NCBI GenBank assembly: GCA_003166865.1
Contig: PMUP01000074.1
Location: 1 to 64,000, forward strand
Direction: 5' to 3'
Origin: Bryobacterales bacterium
GTDB lineage: Bacteria; Acidobacteriota; Terriglobia; Bryobacterales; Bryobacteraceae
Length of the DNA stretch: 64,000 bases
Shown here: piece after piece, positions 35,415-43,702 of the stretch
Position numbering within the stretch: the stretch's first letter is position 1
How the letters are laid out: every line of letters starts with the position of its first letter
The notes under the pieces: generated by a model
What the model was told of the DNA's origin: nothing
The model's input: the letters and a program-made list of their open reading frames with translations, nothing else
Databases searched by the model: none
Position numbers and translations under genes: made by a program

Positions 35415-35711
35415 ATGAAGAAGCACTCAACCAAATCCGGGAAGGCGTCCGCCGCCCTCTCGCAACCTCAGCAGATCACCAGAAACGCCCCGGATCGCGT
35501 CGATTTCCGGCGCCAGAATCTCATCGACAGTTCAGGCAGGCTCGAAGATCCGCCAACCACCACGTATCTGCTCCTCGCTCAGCGTTTCGTGGACGGGCAG
35601 GACTTGGAATGGATTCAGGATATCGAACTGAGCCTCGAAGAGTACGACAAGCTGCGCCGCTACCTGGTTCAGATCCGCGGCCTGGCGAAAGATGCCGCTG
35701 GTGTAGCGTAA
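35415..35711 (+). CDS. Small hypothetical protein
   Basis: 98 residues from ATG 35415, preceded by AAGGAG; the longer frame from 35352 overlaps the recombinase gene. A basic N-terminus is followed by DRVDFRRQNLIDSSGRLEDP and YLLLAQRFVDGQDLEWIQDI, a mixed fold. No family recognised. Part of the rightward small-gene operon. Confidence 0.55.
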   Translation: MKKHSTKSGKASAALSQPQQITRNAPDRVDFRRQNLIDSSGRLEDPPTTTYLLLAQRFVDGQDLEWIQDIELSLEEYDKLRRYLVQIRGLAKDAAGVA

Positions 35712-35722
35712 CAGGAGAAAAC

Positions 35723-36094
35723 ATGCCCAAGTCTAAGAAAGACGAAATCCGATGGTCCGTACGTCTTGAGATGGAGAGGTTCACATCGCACCTAGCGATC
35801 GCGCGCGAGGTTTGGCGGAGGTTTCCAGATTTCGTGCAGGCCGAAAAGCTCCCGGCCGCGTTTGAAGCAGCCGCGGAGGAGAACGAAATTGATCTTCATG
35901 GCGAATATGAGCCAATCGTAGACTTCGCTCGATCTGACTTTAGAAGGCAGCTTTGGCGGCATTGTCGCGATGAGCTGATCGAAGTTGAAACCAGGTGGAA
36001 AACCAAGACCGAAGAGGAGCACGTCAACGACCTGGATTTCTTGCGTTCGATGGGCATCGAGCCAGAAACCGGTGGCTCGGTGGGAGCGGCCTAA
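35723..36094 (+). CDS. Small hypothetical protein
   Basis: 123 residues, ATG preceded by AGGAG. Highly charged and helical (RRFPDFVQAEKLPAAFEAAA, FARSDFRRQLWRHCRDELIE). No motif recognised. It follows the previous gene by 11 bases and precedes a strong stem-loop, so it may be the last gene of this operon. Confidence 0.6.
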   Translation: MPKSKKDEIRWSVRLEMERFTSHLAIAREVWRRFPDFVQAEKLPAAFEAAAEENEIDLHGEYEPIVDFARSDFRRQLWRHCRDELIEVETRWKTKTEEEHVNDLDFLRSMGIEPETGGSVGAA

Positions 36095-36117
36095 GAACGT
36101 GGTGAGGCGCGCATCGT

Positions 36118-36142
36118 GGGGCGGCGAAGCGATAGCCGCCCC
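36118..36142 (+). terminator. Stem-loop after the small-gene operon
   Basis: Perfect arms GGGGCGGC (36118-36125) and GCCGCCCC (36135-36142) around a 9-base loop, 23 bases after the preceding stop codon. It is followed by GTTCT rather than a T run, so it is at best a weak intrinsic terminator or an mRNA-stabilising hairpin. Confidence 0.5.
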
Positions 36143-36156
36143 GTTCTAAGGCCAAC

Positions 36157-36378
36157 ATGAACGAGTGCATCATCGAAAGCCGCCTGCGTTGCGTCGGTAA
36201 GCGAGAATTCACCAAGCGCGGCGCCAGGTTCGTACAGCTCAAGTTCCAACGGAGCACCAGCTCATACACCGTGCGATTTATCGTTCCCGGCGATCAGGCG
36301 GACACCGTTGAGCTCGGCGGCTGGTACAAGATCGCAATCTTGCCGGATTCGGACATATCCTCTCCACCAGAGCGCTAG
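36157..36378 (+). CDS. Small hypothetical protein (73 residues)
   Basis: ATG start after the stem-loop. The text ESRLRCVGKREFTKRGARFV, then LKFQRSTSSYTVRFIVPGDQ and VELGGWYKIAIL looks like a small all-beta OB-like domain. No family recognised; single-strand binding would be a guess. Last plus-strand gene of the element. Confidence 0.5.
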   Translation: MNECIIESRLRCVGKREFTKRGARFVQLKFQRSTSSYTVRFIVPGDQADTVELGGWYKIAILPDSDISSPPER

Positions 36379-36423
36379 CCGCCCCTGCCGACCAGTCATC
36401 TCGGCACGAGTCCACCATGGGGC

Positions 36424-36837
36424 TCAGTGATTTTTGTTGGCATCCAAACGGAAACTGATCAGCAGCTCCGCTGCTTTTTCGGCGGAAAGAGTAGCCACTT
36501 GCTGGAGACAAGCAGATTCAATAACCGGAATGTTCAGGTTTTTTTTGTCAGAATAGAAGGCATCTAGCCTCATCACGATTTCCGAAAAAGTGAGCGTCGA
36601 CGGCCAGGGCAGGGTCTTCGAGGCGTCTCTGCCAGGAGAGTCCAGTATCCCATCTATGGCTCCCATCAAATATCCAGCCTTCAGGGGACCTTCCATCTGA
36701 ATCCACCAATGGCCGTTGTTTAATCCGTAGGTCTCAAAGATCGGCGAAACAGAATGGGTTAGCGGATCGACCTGATAGGGCGGATCTTGTCCGAGCATCA
36801 CACCACAGAAAGCAACCGCAAGTACTAGCAATTTCAT
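36424..36837 (-). CDS. Secreted hypothetical protein near the right end of the element
   Basis: 137 residues. GGAGG precedes the ATG and a signal peptide (KLLVLAVAFCGVMLGQ) follows. The mature part (NGHWWIQMEGPLKAGYLMGA, PSTLTFSEIVMRLDAFYSDK, then IPVIESACLQQVATLSAEKA) is a small globular domain of a type I have seen in acidobacterial exported proteins. It is placed between the small-gene operon and attR, a usual spot for cargo genes expressed from the integrated state. Confidence 0.65.
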   Translation of the reverse strand: MKLLVLAVAFCGVMLGQDPPYQVDPLTHSVSPIFETYGLNNGHWWIQMEGPLKAGYLMGAIDGILDSPGRDASKTLPWPSTLTFSEIVMRLDAFYSDKKNLNIPVIESACLQQVATLSAEKAAELLISFRLDANKNH

Positions 36838-36926
36838 GATTTCCTCCTACGTTTCTATCGAAATTTCTAGCGCTTACCTTTAACCCCCACAATTACCCCC
36901 ACGATTAGCGCCCGAGAGAGCCGCTC

Positions 36927-36948
36927 GCTGCCTAGAAACTGCCTTTTT
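36927..36948 (+). repeat. Integrase arm-site candidate, right
   Basis: A 22-base stretch beginning GCTGCCTAGAAACTGCC with one mismatch to 17433-17454 in the same orientation, 57 bases inside attR. Just before it (36883-36908) the unit CCCCCACAATTA / CCCCCACGATTA occurs twice in tandem and may be another binding site. Confidence 0.6.
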
Positions 36949-37005
36949 TCGGCACCCAGCGCCGGTCCGCTGTTGAATCTAAGCTAGTTGGTTGTGGTTA
37001 GTCGA

Positions 37006-37059
37006 AGGTCTGCAAAACCTTTATTCGTGAGTTCGATTCTCACCCGCGCCTCCAACAAA
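37006..37059 (+). repeat. attR: 54-bp direct repeat at the right end of the element
   Basis: Identical to 17280-17333. It holds only the 3' part of tRNA-Cys from the anticodon stem, so it is not a working tRNA gene. Host sequence resumes after it. Confidence 0.93.
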
Positions 37060-37132
37060 TTGCAGTGAATCACCCGCGTCACCGGCAGTTTACGAGTTCA
37101 CAATCGTTGGATTTCAATCGCTCGCGGGGCGC

Positions 37133-37810
37133 TTACGCGGACGCGGATTCCCTCAGCCGCCCGGAGTTCTTCTCGATCAACCGCGAACTGCTGTAATCGA
37201 TCGATCCGCCCAGGTCCACGGAGGCACAAGCCGAAGCCGCCTCTGAAATCCGGCGGTGCTCCTTCTCCTTGCGCTCCTGCCATTCGCGAAACAACTCGCG
37301 TTCGCGCTCAAGGTCCTGCTCGGTATCGGCGATTCGCATTCGGTACTCAGCGCACATGGCTTCCATCACCGCGCACAGCCGCTCCTTTTCGAGCTGCTTG
37401 GCGGTCTGAAAATCTTCCAGGCGCTTGCGCTGGCCGTCTTCGTATTCATTCAACACGCGCTGCCGTTGCACGGCATCGTGCAGCATATCCTCGACAGCCA
37501 CTCCGGCCGCTTCGAGAGCCATCATCAACGCACTATGCTTGGCCGCCGGTGACAAACCCTGTAAGTGGCCGTTGTTGACCATATCTGCGACCTTGAAAAT
37601 GTCCCACGCGGCGGTGGAAGTGGCCGCCTTGAGCGCGGACCTCTGGTAAATTTCGTCGAACGACGACAGCGCTGCCATTCCAGGCAAATCAGTCTGCTTC
37701 CGTTCACCGTTGCCGGGGGTTGACAGCCCGTTGTGTGAACCATTCGACTCTTTCACGAACGCCGTGAAGATGGTTTCGGTGGAAGAGCCTTTCCAGAACC
37801 TCTTAAGCAT
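37133..37810 (-). CDS. Coiled-coil hypothetical protein
   Basis: 225 residues from ATG 37810, with GGAGG five bases upstream. The middle (about 30-110) is helical (ALSSFDEIYQRSALKAATST, NNGHLQGLSPAAKHSALMMA); residues 115-195 are a long charged coiled coil (RKRLEDFQTAKQLEKERLCA, ERERELFREWQERKEKEHRR). No signal peptide or membrane helix. The role is unknown; such proteins occur near type IV pilus or polarity genes in this phylum, but none adjoin here. Confidence 0.65.
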   Translation of the reverse strand: MLKRFWKGSSTETIFTAFVKESNGSHNGLSTPGNGERKQTDLPGMAALSSFDEIYQRSALKAATSTAAWDIFKVADMVNNGHLQGLSPAAKHSALMMALEAAGVAVEDMLHDAVQRQRVLNEYEDGQRKRLEDFQTAKQLEKERLCAVMEAMCAEYRMRIADTEQDLERERELFREWQERKEKEHRRISEAASACASVDLGGSIDYSSSRLIEKNSGRLRESASA

Positions 37811-37927
37811 CCATCCCTCCCTTTGTAGCAAGTCGGCGACACAATATACTACCCCAATAAGGTGGGAATATACCGGAAAGATCTCGCCATTTCCTAAGCT
37901 GGCACGCGATCCGTCGTTCGTCGAGGG

Positions 37928-38107
37928 CTAGCGCCGCCGATAATCGATTGCATACCAGTCCCAGTCGTTACGAGCAGCACGATCGAACCTGTCTAGGTCT
38001 TCTCGTCTCCGAATGTCCTTATGAACCTTGGTCCGGTGAAACAAGCCGAAGATCCCTATGAGGCCAAGCAGGACCAACGCGGCAAACGCTATCGTTGCAG
38101 CTTCCAT
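37928..38107 (-). CDS. Small single-pass membrane protein
   Basis: 59 residues from ATG 38107. One hydrophobic helix (IAFAALVLLGLIGIFGLF) is followed by a charged tail with RRREDLDRFDRAARNDWDWY. It stands alone between two larger genes. Coding character is reasonable but homology is unknown. Confidence 0.5.
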   Translation of the reverse strand: MEAATIAFAALVLLGLIGIFGLFHRTKVHKDIRRREDLDRFDRAARNDWDWYAIDYRRR

Positions 38108-38306
38108 GCCGTACAAGTGTGCGATTCGGCGTTGAAATTCTCAACGGAGTTTGCTTATTTGTGACTCCGCGGTACTAGTTCGGCTAAGCCGCCCCACGAA
38201 ATCGGGGTTTGCGTCCGATCCGAGTACGCAGGCGTGGTACTGGAACCGCCCAGTACAAACAGGCGATGCCCGTCTGCGCCGAACGGTAGATTATCAAACG
38301 AGAACC

Positions 38307-39323
38307 ATGCCGACGGGTACACAACGTGGATACGATCCCGCCAACTACTACGTTTGGCGTACGCCGGGCGGCTTTTCCGTCCACCTGGGCTTGCACGTGG
38401 TCCGGGAACTGGCGGTTCAAACCGCGGCGTCCGCGGAAACTTGCGGAATTTTGCTGGGGCGCTCTATCACGGCCCCGTCCCCCGCCACGATGGCCGACGA
38501 TTTTGTGGTGATTCCACCGTCGGAAGACTTCGAGAGCGCTCGCCGGTCTGTGGAAAACGACGGACGCCAGCTGCGCGCCATCGGCTTTTTCCGCTCGCAG
38601 CGTGAAGGCGCGTTGAGTCTGGGCCCGCGCGAGCTGCTAACCTTTGAGCGCTGGTTTTACGAAAACGGAAGCGTCGCGTTGCTGATTCGAGCCCCAAGGC
38701 GTGGCGATAGCGAAGCCGCCCTGTTCTATTGGGAAGGCGGCCAGCCCCACCCGCACGAATTCGGCTTTGGGTTTCCGTTTGATGCAGCGAAATTGGCGGG
38801 AGGGCACCCAGGTTGGCGCTTTCCAGATCCGATCGAGCCGAAGCAAAAGGCCCCCCCGCAATCGGCCTTCCGTCGAACTCCGGAAGCGCCCGTGGTTGCT
38901 CCGAGGGAGGGCATTCGATGGTCCAGACTGTGGCCGACCACGGCGCTCACAGCGGTGGCAGTCCTTGCGGCGCAGGTTACCTGGAATTCCAGTGGAACAA
39001 AATCGGCGGGCGCGGCTCCAGCCTCCGAGACGTCGTCGGAGTCCGCTTACCAAATGCCGTTAGGCTTGAAAGTGACTTCGCAGCCGGGCCAGTTGGGGAT
39101 TCGCTGGAATGGGGCCGCGCCAACCGTTGCCGCCGCTATCAGAGGCGCGCTGGACATCTCGGAAGCCAACGTGACGCAAGCCATTGCGCTCGACATGCGG
39201 GGGCTTCAGGAGGGATACTTCGCTTACACGCCCAAGACGAGTAACGTCAGCATCCAATTCGAAGTGACGGCCGCGGATGGCTCCGCGATCGCGGAATCGA
39301 TTCGGGCCGTGGCGACTCCTTAA
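38307..39323 (+). CDS. Membrane protein with degenerate JAB/MPN domain
   Basis: 338 residues from ATG 38307; the open frame from 38151 adds 52 poor residues. The first 150 residues have a JAB/MPN-like layout: FSVHLGLHVVRELAVQTAAS, ETCGILLGRS, DDFVVIPPSEDFESARRS, then AIGFFRSQREGALSLGPREL, where active JAMM proteases have HxH near S and D; here the histidines are missing, so no protease activity is expected. A membrane helix (LWPTTALTAVAVLAAQV) and an external beta-sandwich-like domain follow. Function unknown. Confidence 0.6.
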   Translation: MPTGTQRGYDPANYYVWRTPGGFSVHLGLHVVRELAVQTAASAETCGILLGRSITAPSPATMADDFVVIPPSEDFESARRSVENDGRQLRAIGFFRSQREGALSLGPRELLTFERWFYENGSVALLIRAPRRGDSEAALFYWEGGQPHPHEFGFGFPFDAAKLAGGHPGWRFPDPIEPKQKAPPQSAFRRTPEAPVVAPREGIRWSRLWPTTALTAVAVLAAQVTWNSSGTKSAGAAPASETSSESAYQMPLGLKVTSQPGQLGIRWNGAAPTVAAAIRGALDISEANVTQAIALDMRGLQEGYFAYTPKTSNVSIQFEVTAADGSAIAESIRAVATP

Positions 39324-39355
39324 AAGCCCGCACGTCCTGAAGGCGAGAGCGCGTC

Positions 39356-39535
39356 ATGCTGACCAAAGAAGACCGGGCGGAAATAAAGCGGCTCATTGAG
39401 GAACAAGCTCAGGCCATCGATCTATCGGGTCTCTTAGACGACGTCGAGCCTGCCTTAAGCAGGGAAAACCTAGTGGACGCTACTGCTCGATCAATCGAGG
39501 TACTCGGCACTCGGAAAAGGCTCTACACTGGCTGA
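39356..39535 (+). CDS. Small hypothetical protein (59 residues)
   Basis: An ATG-started frame of 59 codons, 32 bases after the JAB-like gene. The translation starts MLTKEDRAEIKRLIEEQAQA and continues with LLDDVEPALSRENLVDATAR, i.e. well-formed charged helices with normal codon use for the region. No homologue recognised. Probably a real small gene in the same transcript. Confidence 0.55.
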   Translation: MLTKEDRAEIKRLIEEQAQAIDLSGLLDDVEPALSRENLVDATARSIEVLGTRKRLYTG

Positions 39536-39560
39536 AAACGCCTGTCCGATCGCTCGGTGA

Positions 39561-39896
39561 TCAGGCGCCGCTATCGCTTCTCGGCAGCCCCGATGGCATC
39601 GTCCGGGTTGAGGACGCCCTCGGGCGAATTGAGCACGGCGTCTGGTAAGTGGTCGTCTTTCGCCTCGTCAGCAGTCGGCCCCAGGCCTTGGTTTGCCCGC
39701 CCTTAAACTGGATGCCCTGACTGGCTTCGTACCTCTCCACGCCGTCCAGCTTTTCCAGAAAATCAAAATGCCAAAACGTCCGGCGGAACTCGCCGCGCTC
39801 TCGTCGAGCGCGAGCTTCCAGCAGGTGTTTCGGACGAAGAAAACTTCCGACCTGGTCGGCGCGGAAGGGGCCCGCAACCCTCAGCTCCGCTATCAT
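39561..39896 (-). pseudogene. Fragment of a MetE-like methionine synthase gene
   Basis: The frame from 39896 reads PFRADQVGSFLRPKHLLEAR, RRERGEFRRTFWHFDFLEKL, then GIQFKGGQTKAWG. These are pieces of the N-terminal and middle parts of cobalamin-independent methionine synthase-like proteins, which are normally separated by long segments, so internal DNA has been lost. After GGQTKAWG similarity ends, and another frame carries a different protein tail (LPDAVLNSPEGVLNPDDAIG). It is downstream of the permease gene on the same strand. A remnant of two genes, not functional. Confidence 0.65.
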
Positions 39897-39904
39897 TTCT
39901 GAAG

Positions 39905-42523
39905 CTATTCGTTCCGCAGTGCCCGCAGCGGATCCAGTCCCGCGGCGCGCCGTGCCGGTACATAGCTTGCAATCGCGCTGACCATCAACAACGCCAGCGG
40001 AACAAGAACGTACACCGCGGGGGACGATACGCCGAGTCCGGGAAAGCCCGCGGCGAGCATTGGCGCCGTCACCGCGCTGAGCACTCCGCCGGCCGCGATG
40101 CCAACGCCGGCCAGGATCAGCCCGCGGCGCTCCACCAGCCACACGACGTCGCGATGACTCGCGCCGACGGCGACGCGGATGCCGAACTCCTTCACGCGGC
40201 GGCTCACCGTGTAGGCCACCAGCCCATACAGCCCGGTGGTGGCGAGCGCCAGACCGATGAATCCCATGGTCCCCACCATTTGGAAAAAGTTCAGCCACGT
40301 ATCCGTCACGCGGCTTTCGTAGAGCGTCGCTACGGTCCGCAGGTTGAATACCGGCACGTTGCCGTCGATCGATCGAACCGCGTCGCGCAAGGGCTTTGCG
40401 AGCGCACCCGCATCGCCCACCGATTGCACCACTAACGTCATCCCCGGGCGCGGGTTCTGCTGGTAGGGCACATACACGTACGGGGCGGGCGCCTCGTTCA
40501 CAGCTAGATAGTGCCCGGTCTTCGCCACTCCCACCACCTCGGCGGCGGGGCCGTCTGCGCTGCCCAGCCGGATCCGCTTTCCGATCGGGTCTTGGCCAGG
40601 CCAATAGGTCTTCGCAAACTGCTGGTTCACAATCGCCACCGGGCGCGATCCGGCGCGGTCGTCGTCCGTGAACGCGCGCCCACGTTTGATCTCGACATTC
40701 AGGGTGCTGAAGTAAGCGGCGGCCACGGCGGCGCCGAACTCGATCGCTTTTTCGCGGCCTTTCGGGAACTGATACCCCTCGGGCACGACGGTGATCGCGG
40801 TCTGAGAGGGAGACAGCGGCAGCGCCTCGGTCATCGCCACCCCCGCCACGCCGGGCATCGCGCGAACGCGATCCACCAGCCGGCGGTAGAAGGCCTTGGT
40901 CTGTGCGGGCGAGTAGTGCAGTGCGGCGGGCGCGGTATCCAGGCTGATCAGGTGGTCCGTGCGAAATTCGGGCGGCATCACCAGCATGTTCCGGAAACCC
41001 GCGAGAAACATGCCGGCTGCGATCAGCACCACCATCGCGAGCGCAATCTGGCCGGCCACCAGAACATCGCGGCCGAATGTGCGCCCCTTGCCGGACGCAC
41101 CGTCCCCACCCGTCTTTAGTGCGCTCACGAAGTCCGTCCGCGCGGCCTGCCAGGCCGGAGCCAGGCCGAAGAAGATGCAACTCCCGAGCGCCGCGAGGAG
41201 ACTGAATTCGACCACACGCCAATCCAGTTGTACGCCCAGCACATTCGGCGGATCGCTGGGAACGCTTTGCATGTTGAGCAACAGAATTCCGCCATATGCG
41301 ACGAACAACCCCGCCACGCCACCGGCCATCGCCACCATCAGACTCTCGGTCATCAGTTGGCGCACCACGCGGCTCCGCGCCGCTCCGATGGACAGCCGGA
41401 TTGCGATCTCGCGGCTGCGGGTGCGCGCCCGGGCCAGCAACAGATTCGCGACGTTCGAGCACGCAATGATCAGGATCAGCGCCACCAGCCCTATCAGCAT
41501 CTTGACCAGCGCCAGCAGTTGTGGAGTCTCCCGGATGCGCCTCTCGAGTTCCGTGCGGACCGCCATGTGCCGGTTGCGATTCGTCTTTACATACTCGCGC
41601 TCGAGGGCCGCCCCGATGGTGGCAAGTTCAGCCTGCGCCGATTCCCGTGAAGTACCCGCGCTCAATCGACCCTTGACTACCAGATCGTGGCGTCCGCGGT
41701 CCTCCAGCGGATCTGCCGGCCTGGCGCCCAGGCGCTGGGTCATCCCCAGGGGAACGAAGATGCTGGGGCGAACGAAACGGTCCAGCCCGATGAAGGACTC
41801 AGGCGTCACGCCGATAATCGTGAAAACGATGCCGTTGAGGCGCAGGTGGCTGCCGACTACGGAATCGTCGCTTGCGTAATTCTCCTGCCAGAAGTCGTAG
41901 CTGACCATCGCGACAGGCTGAGCGGACGCAGTCGCTTCGTCAGGCGCAAACGCGCGGCCGGCTGAAGGCGTCACGCCCATCACCGAAAAGAAGTTGTCGC
42001 TCACCAGGTCCACAAAGCGAATCTGTGCCGGCGCCGCAGGATTGGCGGCCGCTGCCAGGCTGCTGAGGCGATACGCGGCCAGGCCGCTGAAGGAGCGGCT
42101 CTTATCGCGGAGATCGCGGTAATCGGGAAACGACATGCCTTCCAAAGGATTGTCGGGTGTGGTGCTACTGACGTCCAACAGCGCCGCTGGACTCTTTACC
42201 GGAAGAGGCCGCAGGAGCAGCGCGTCGGCGAAGCTGAAGATCGCGCTGTTCGCGCCGATGGCGAGAGCCAGTGAAAGCACCGCGACCGCGACAAATGCGG
42301 GCTGCCCGCCAAGCGCTCGGAGTGAATAGCGGAGGTCCGCGAAAATGCTCTCGAGCCACGTCCAGCCCCAGGTCGCGCGAACGTCCTCCATCGCCAGCGT
42401 GAGGTTGCCGAGTTCCTGGCTGCCCGCGATCGCGGTGAGCGATCCCAACTCCTCGCGCATCTCGCGCTCTTCCCGGCGGCGCCACGCCGGCCACAGATAC
42501 TCGAGTCGATTCCAGAGCATCAT
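39905..42523 (-). CDS. MacB-like ABC transporter permease of the acidobacterial ADOP type
   Basis: 872 residues. A short helical N-terminal domain (RREEREMREELGSLTAIAGS) is followed by a first membrane helix near 70, a MacB-type periplasmic domain, a three-helix FtsX block near 330-460, a second periplasmic domain and a C-terminal FtsX block ending in YVPARRAAGLDPLRALRNE. The duplicated layout is typical for this phylum. No ATPase gene adjoins, so the partner is encoded elsewhere. The start overlaps the padR stop by 4 bases, showing co-translation and control by that regulator. Substrate unknown. Confidence 0.9.
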   Translation of the reverse strand: MMLWNRLEYLWPAWRRREEREMREELGSLTAIAGSQELGNLTLAMEDVRATWGWTWLESIFADLRYSLRALGGQPAFVAVAVLSLALAIGANSAIFSFADALLLRPLPVKSPAALLDVSSTTPDNPLEGMSFPDYRDLRDKSRSFSGLAAYRLSSLAAAANPAAPAQIRFVDLVSDNFFSVMGVTPSAGRAFAPDEATASAQPVAMVSYDFWQENYASDDSVVGSHLRLNGIVFTIIGVTPESFIGLDRFVRPSIFVPLGMTQRLGARPADPLEDRGRHDLVVKGRLSAGTSRESAQAELATIGAALEREYVKTNRNRHMAVRTELERRIRETPQLLALVKMLIGLVALILIIACSNVANLLLARARTRSREIAIRLSIGAARSRVVRQLMTESLMVAMAGGVAGLFVAYGGILLLNMQSVPSDPPNVLGVQLDWRVVEFSLLAALGSCIFFGLAPAWQAARTDFVSALKTGGDGASGKGRTFGRDVLVAGQIALAMVVLIAAGMFLAGFRNMLVMPPEFRTDHLISLDTAPAALHYSPAQTKAFYRRLVDRVRAMPGVAGVAMTEALPLSPSQTAITVVPEGYQFPKGREKAIEFGAAVAAAYFSTLNVEIKRGRAFTDDDRAGSRPVAIVNQQFAKTYWPGQDPIGKRIRLGSADGPAAEVVGVAKTGHYLAVNEAPAPYVYVPYQQNPRPGMTLVVQSVGDAGALAKPLRDAVRSIDGNVPVFNLRTVATLYESRVTDTWLNFFQMVGTMGFIGLALATTGLYGLVAYTVSRRVKEFGIRVAVGASHRDVVWLVERRGLILAGVGIAAGGVLSAVTAPMLAAGFPGLGVSSPAVYVLVPLALLMVSAIASYVPARRAAGLDPLRALRNE

Positions 42524-42852
42524 CCTTTCACCTCCGGCGACGTCCCCATAATCCGCCCCACCGCGCTCACGAAGTCAGCCCACTTCGAATGTTCCCGTAC
42601 CAAGTGCTTCCGCCCCGCGGCGGTGAGTTTGTAAAACTTGGCGCGGCGATTGTGCTCGGACGTCTCCCACCCGGACGCGATCCAGCCTTTCGCTTCTAGC
42701 CGCTTCAACGCCGGATAGAGCGAGCCGAACTCAATGTCGAGGGCCTCGTTGGAGGTGCTGCGAATGTTCTTAGCGATTCCGTAGCCGTGCAGCGAGCCGG
42801 CCAGCAGCGTCCGGAGTACCAGCATGTCCAGCGTTCCTTGCAGGAGATCCAT
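42520..42852 (-). CDS. PadR family transcriptional regulator
   Basis: 110 residues. The winged helix is clear: DLLQGTLDMLVLRTLLAGSL, HGYGIAKNIRS, FGSLYPALKRLEAKGWIAS and RRAKFYKLTAAGRKHL. Members of this short class pair with permease genes of the type that follows and repress them until a ligand binds. The ATG directly adjoins an AT-rich symmetric sequence with no ribosome site, suggesting a leaderless transcript and an operator at the promoter. Confidence 0.92.
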   Translation of the reverse strand: MDLLQGTLDMLVLRTLLAGSLHGYGIAKNIRSTSNEALDIEFGSLYPALKRLEAKGWIASGWETSEHNRRAKFYKLTAAGRKHLVREHSKWADFVSAVGRIMGTSPEVKG

Positions 42853-42892
42853 ATAGAGATAGACTATATGAAGAGACTCTATACGTCAACTG
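42851..42892 (-). promoter_or_regulatory. AT-rich promoter/operator candidate of padR
   Basis: Directly at the padR start lies an inverted repeat with arms ATATAG (42851-42856) and CTATAT (42864-42869), followed by a further TATAG-like step at 42877-42884. In the padR direction TATAGT can serve as the -10 box about a dozen bases before the ATG. Three TATAG steps at about 14-base spacing stand out from the GC-rich surroundings and probably bind PadR itself. Confidence 0.5.
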
Positions 42893-42964
42893 CGCACCAG
42901 GCGGTATCGCCAACCTGTGGGAGATTGGTGATATCACGGCGCTACTCGGGCCGACAGAACTGTG

Positions 42965-43699
42965 ATGCGCATCGCAATCGTATCCGATATCCACGGCAAC
43001 TTGACCGCGTTCGAAGCCGTCCTGGCGGATCTGCGGCAAACTTCTCCTGATTTGATCCTGCACGGCGGCGATCTGCCTCACGGCGGAGCGAGTCCGGCGG
43101 AGATCGTAGATCGCATTCGCGATCTCGGCTGGCAAGGCGTGGTTGGCAATACCGATGAAATGCTTTTCAGGCCCGAGTCGCTAACTGAGTTTGCGAGTCA
43201 ATTGCCCAACCTGCAAACCCTCTTCGCCGTGATCCAGGAGATGGCGGTGGCCACCTGTGAAGCGTTGGGAGAAGAGCGCCTCGCTTGGCTGAGCGGCCTG
43301 CCGCGCGTGCAGATTCACGGCCCGATGGCGCTCGTGCATGCCAGTCCCGAGAGTCTTTGGCGCGCGCCCGCTCCGGAAGCCGGCGATGCCGAGTTGGAGT
43401 CGGTTTACTCGCCGCTCGGCCAGCCGATTGCCGTCTATGCGCACATCCATCGGTCATATGTTCGGAGTGTTTCAGGCCCGAACCGTTCAGAAATTATCGT
43501 CGCCAACACCGGCAGCGTCAGTCTCTCTTACGACGGCGATCGCCGAGCTGCGTATCTCTTGCTGGATGACTTCAAGCCTGCCATCCGGCGCGTGGAGTAT
43601 GACGTGGACCGGGAGCTGAAGGCTCTCGCCGGTTGCGGGCTCCCGCATACCGATTGGATTGCGAAAAGCCTCGAAAGCGCCAGCCCCCAAATGCCGTAG
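42965..43699 (+). CDS. YfcE/calcineurin-like metallophosphoesterase
   Basis: 244 residues from ATG 42965. Metal-binding motifs are complete: VSDIHGNLTAFEAVL, LHGGDLPHGG, GVVGNTDEML (N-D), VHASPESLW and YAHIHRSYVR, with the last one reading HxH. This small class hydrolyses phosphodiesters or phosphomonoesters of unknown identity. It is divergent from padR and convergent with the receiver protein, 3 bases away. Confidence 0.88.
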   Translation: MRIAIVSDIHGNLTAFEAVLADLRQTSPDLILHGGDLPHGGASPAEIVDRIRDLGWQGVVGNTDEMLFRPESLTEFASQLPNLQTLFAVIQEMAVATCEALGEERLAWLSGLPRVQIHGPMALVHASPESLWRAPAPEAGDAELESVYSPLGQPIAVYAHIHRSYVRSVSGPNRSEIIVANTGSVSLSYDGDRRAAYLLLDDFKPAIRRVEYDVDRELKALAGCGLPHTDWIAKSLESASPQMP

Positions 43700-43702
43700 C
43701 CC

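Noticed and set aside
37006-37055. Second tRNA-Cys gene
   Set aside because: Only the 3' part from the anticodon stem is present; acceptor 5' strand and D arm are missing. It is the attR repeat.
39897-41462. Main part of a 633-codon minus-strand ORF beside the permease gene
   Set aside because: Arg/Gly-rich shadow of the ADOP permease in another frame. Only its last 112 codons (39561-39896) carry real similarity and are listed as the metE-like remnant.
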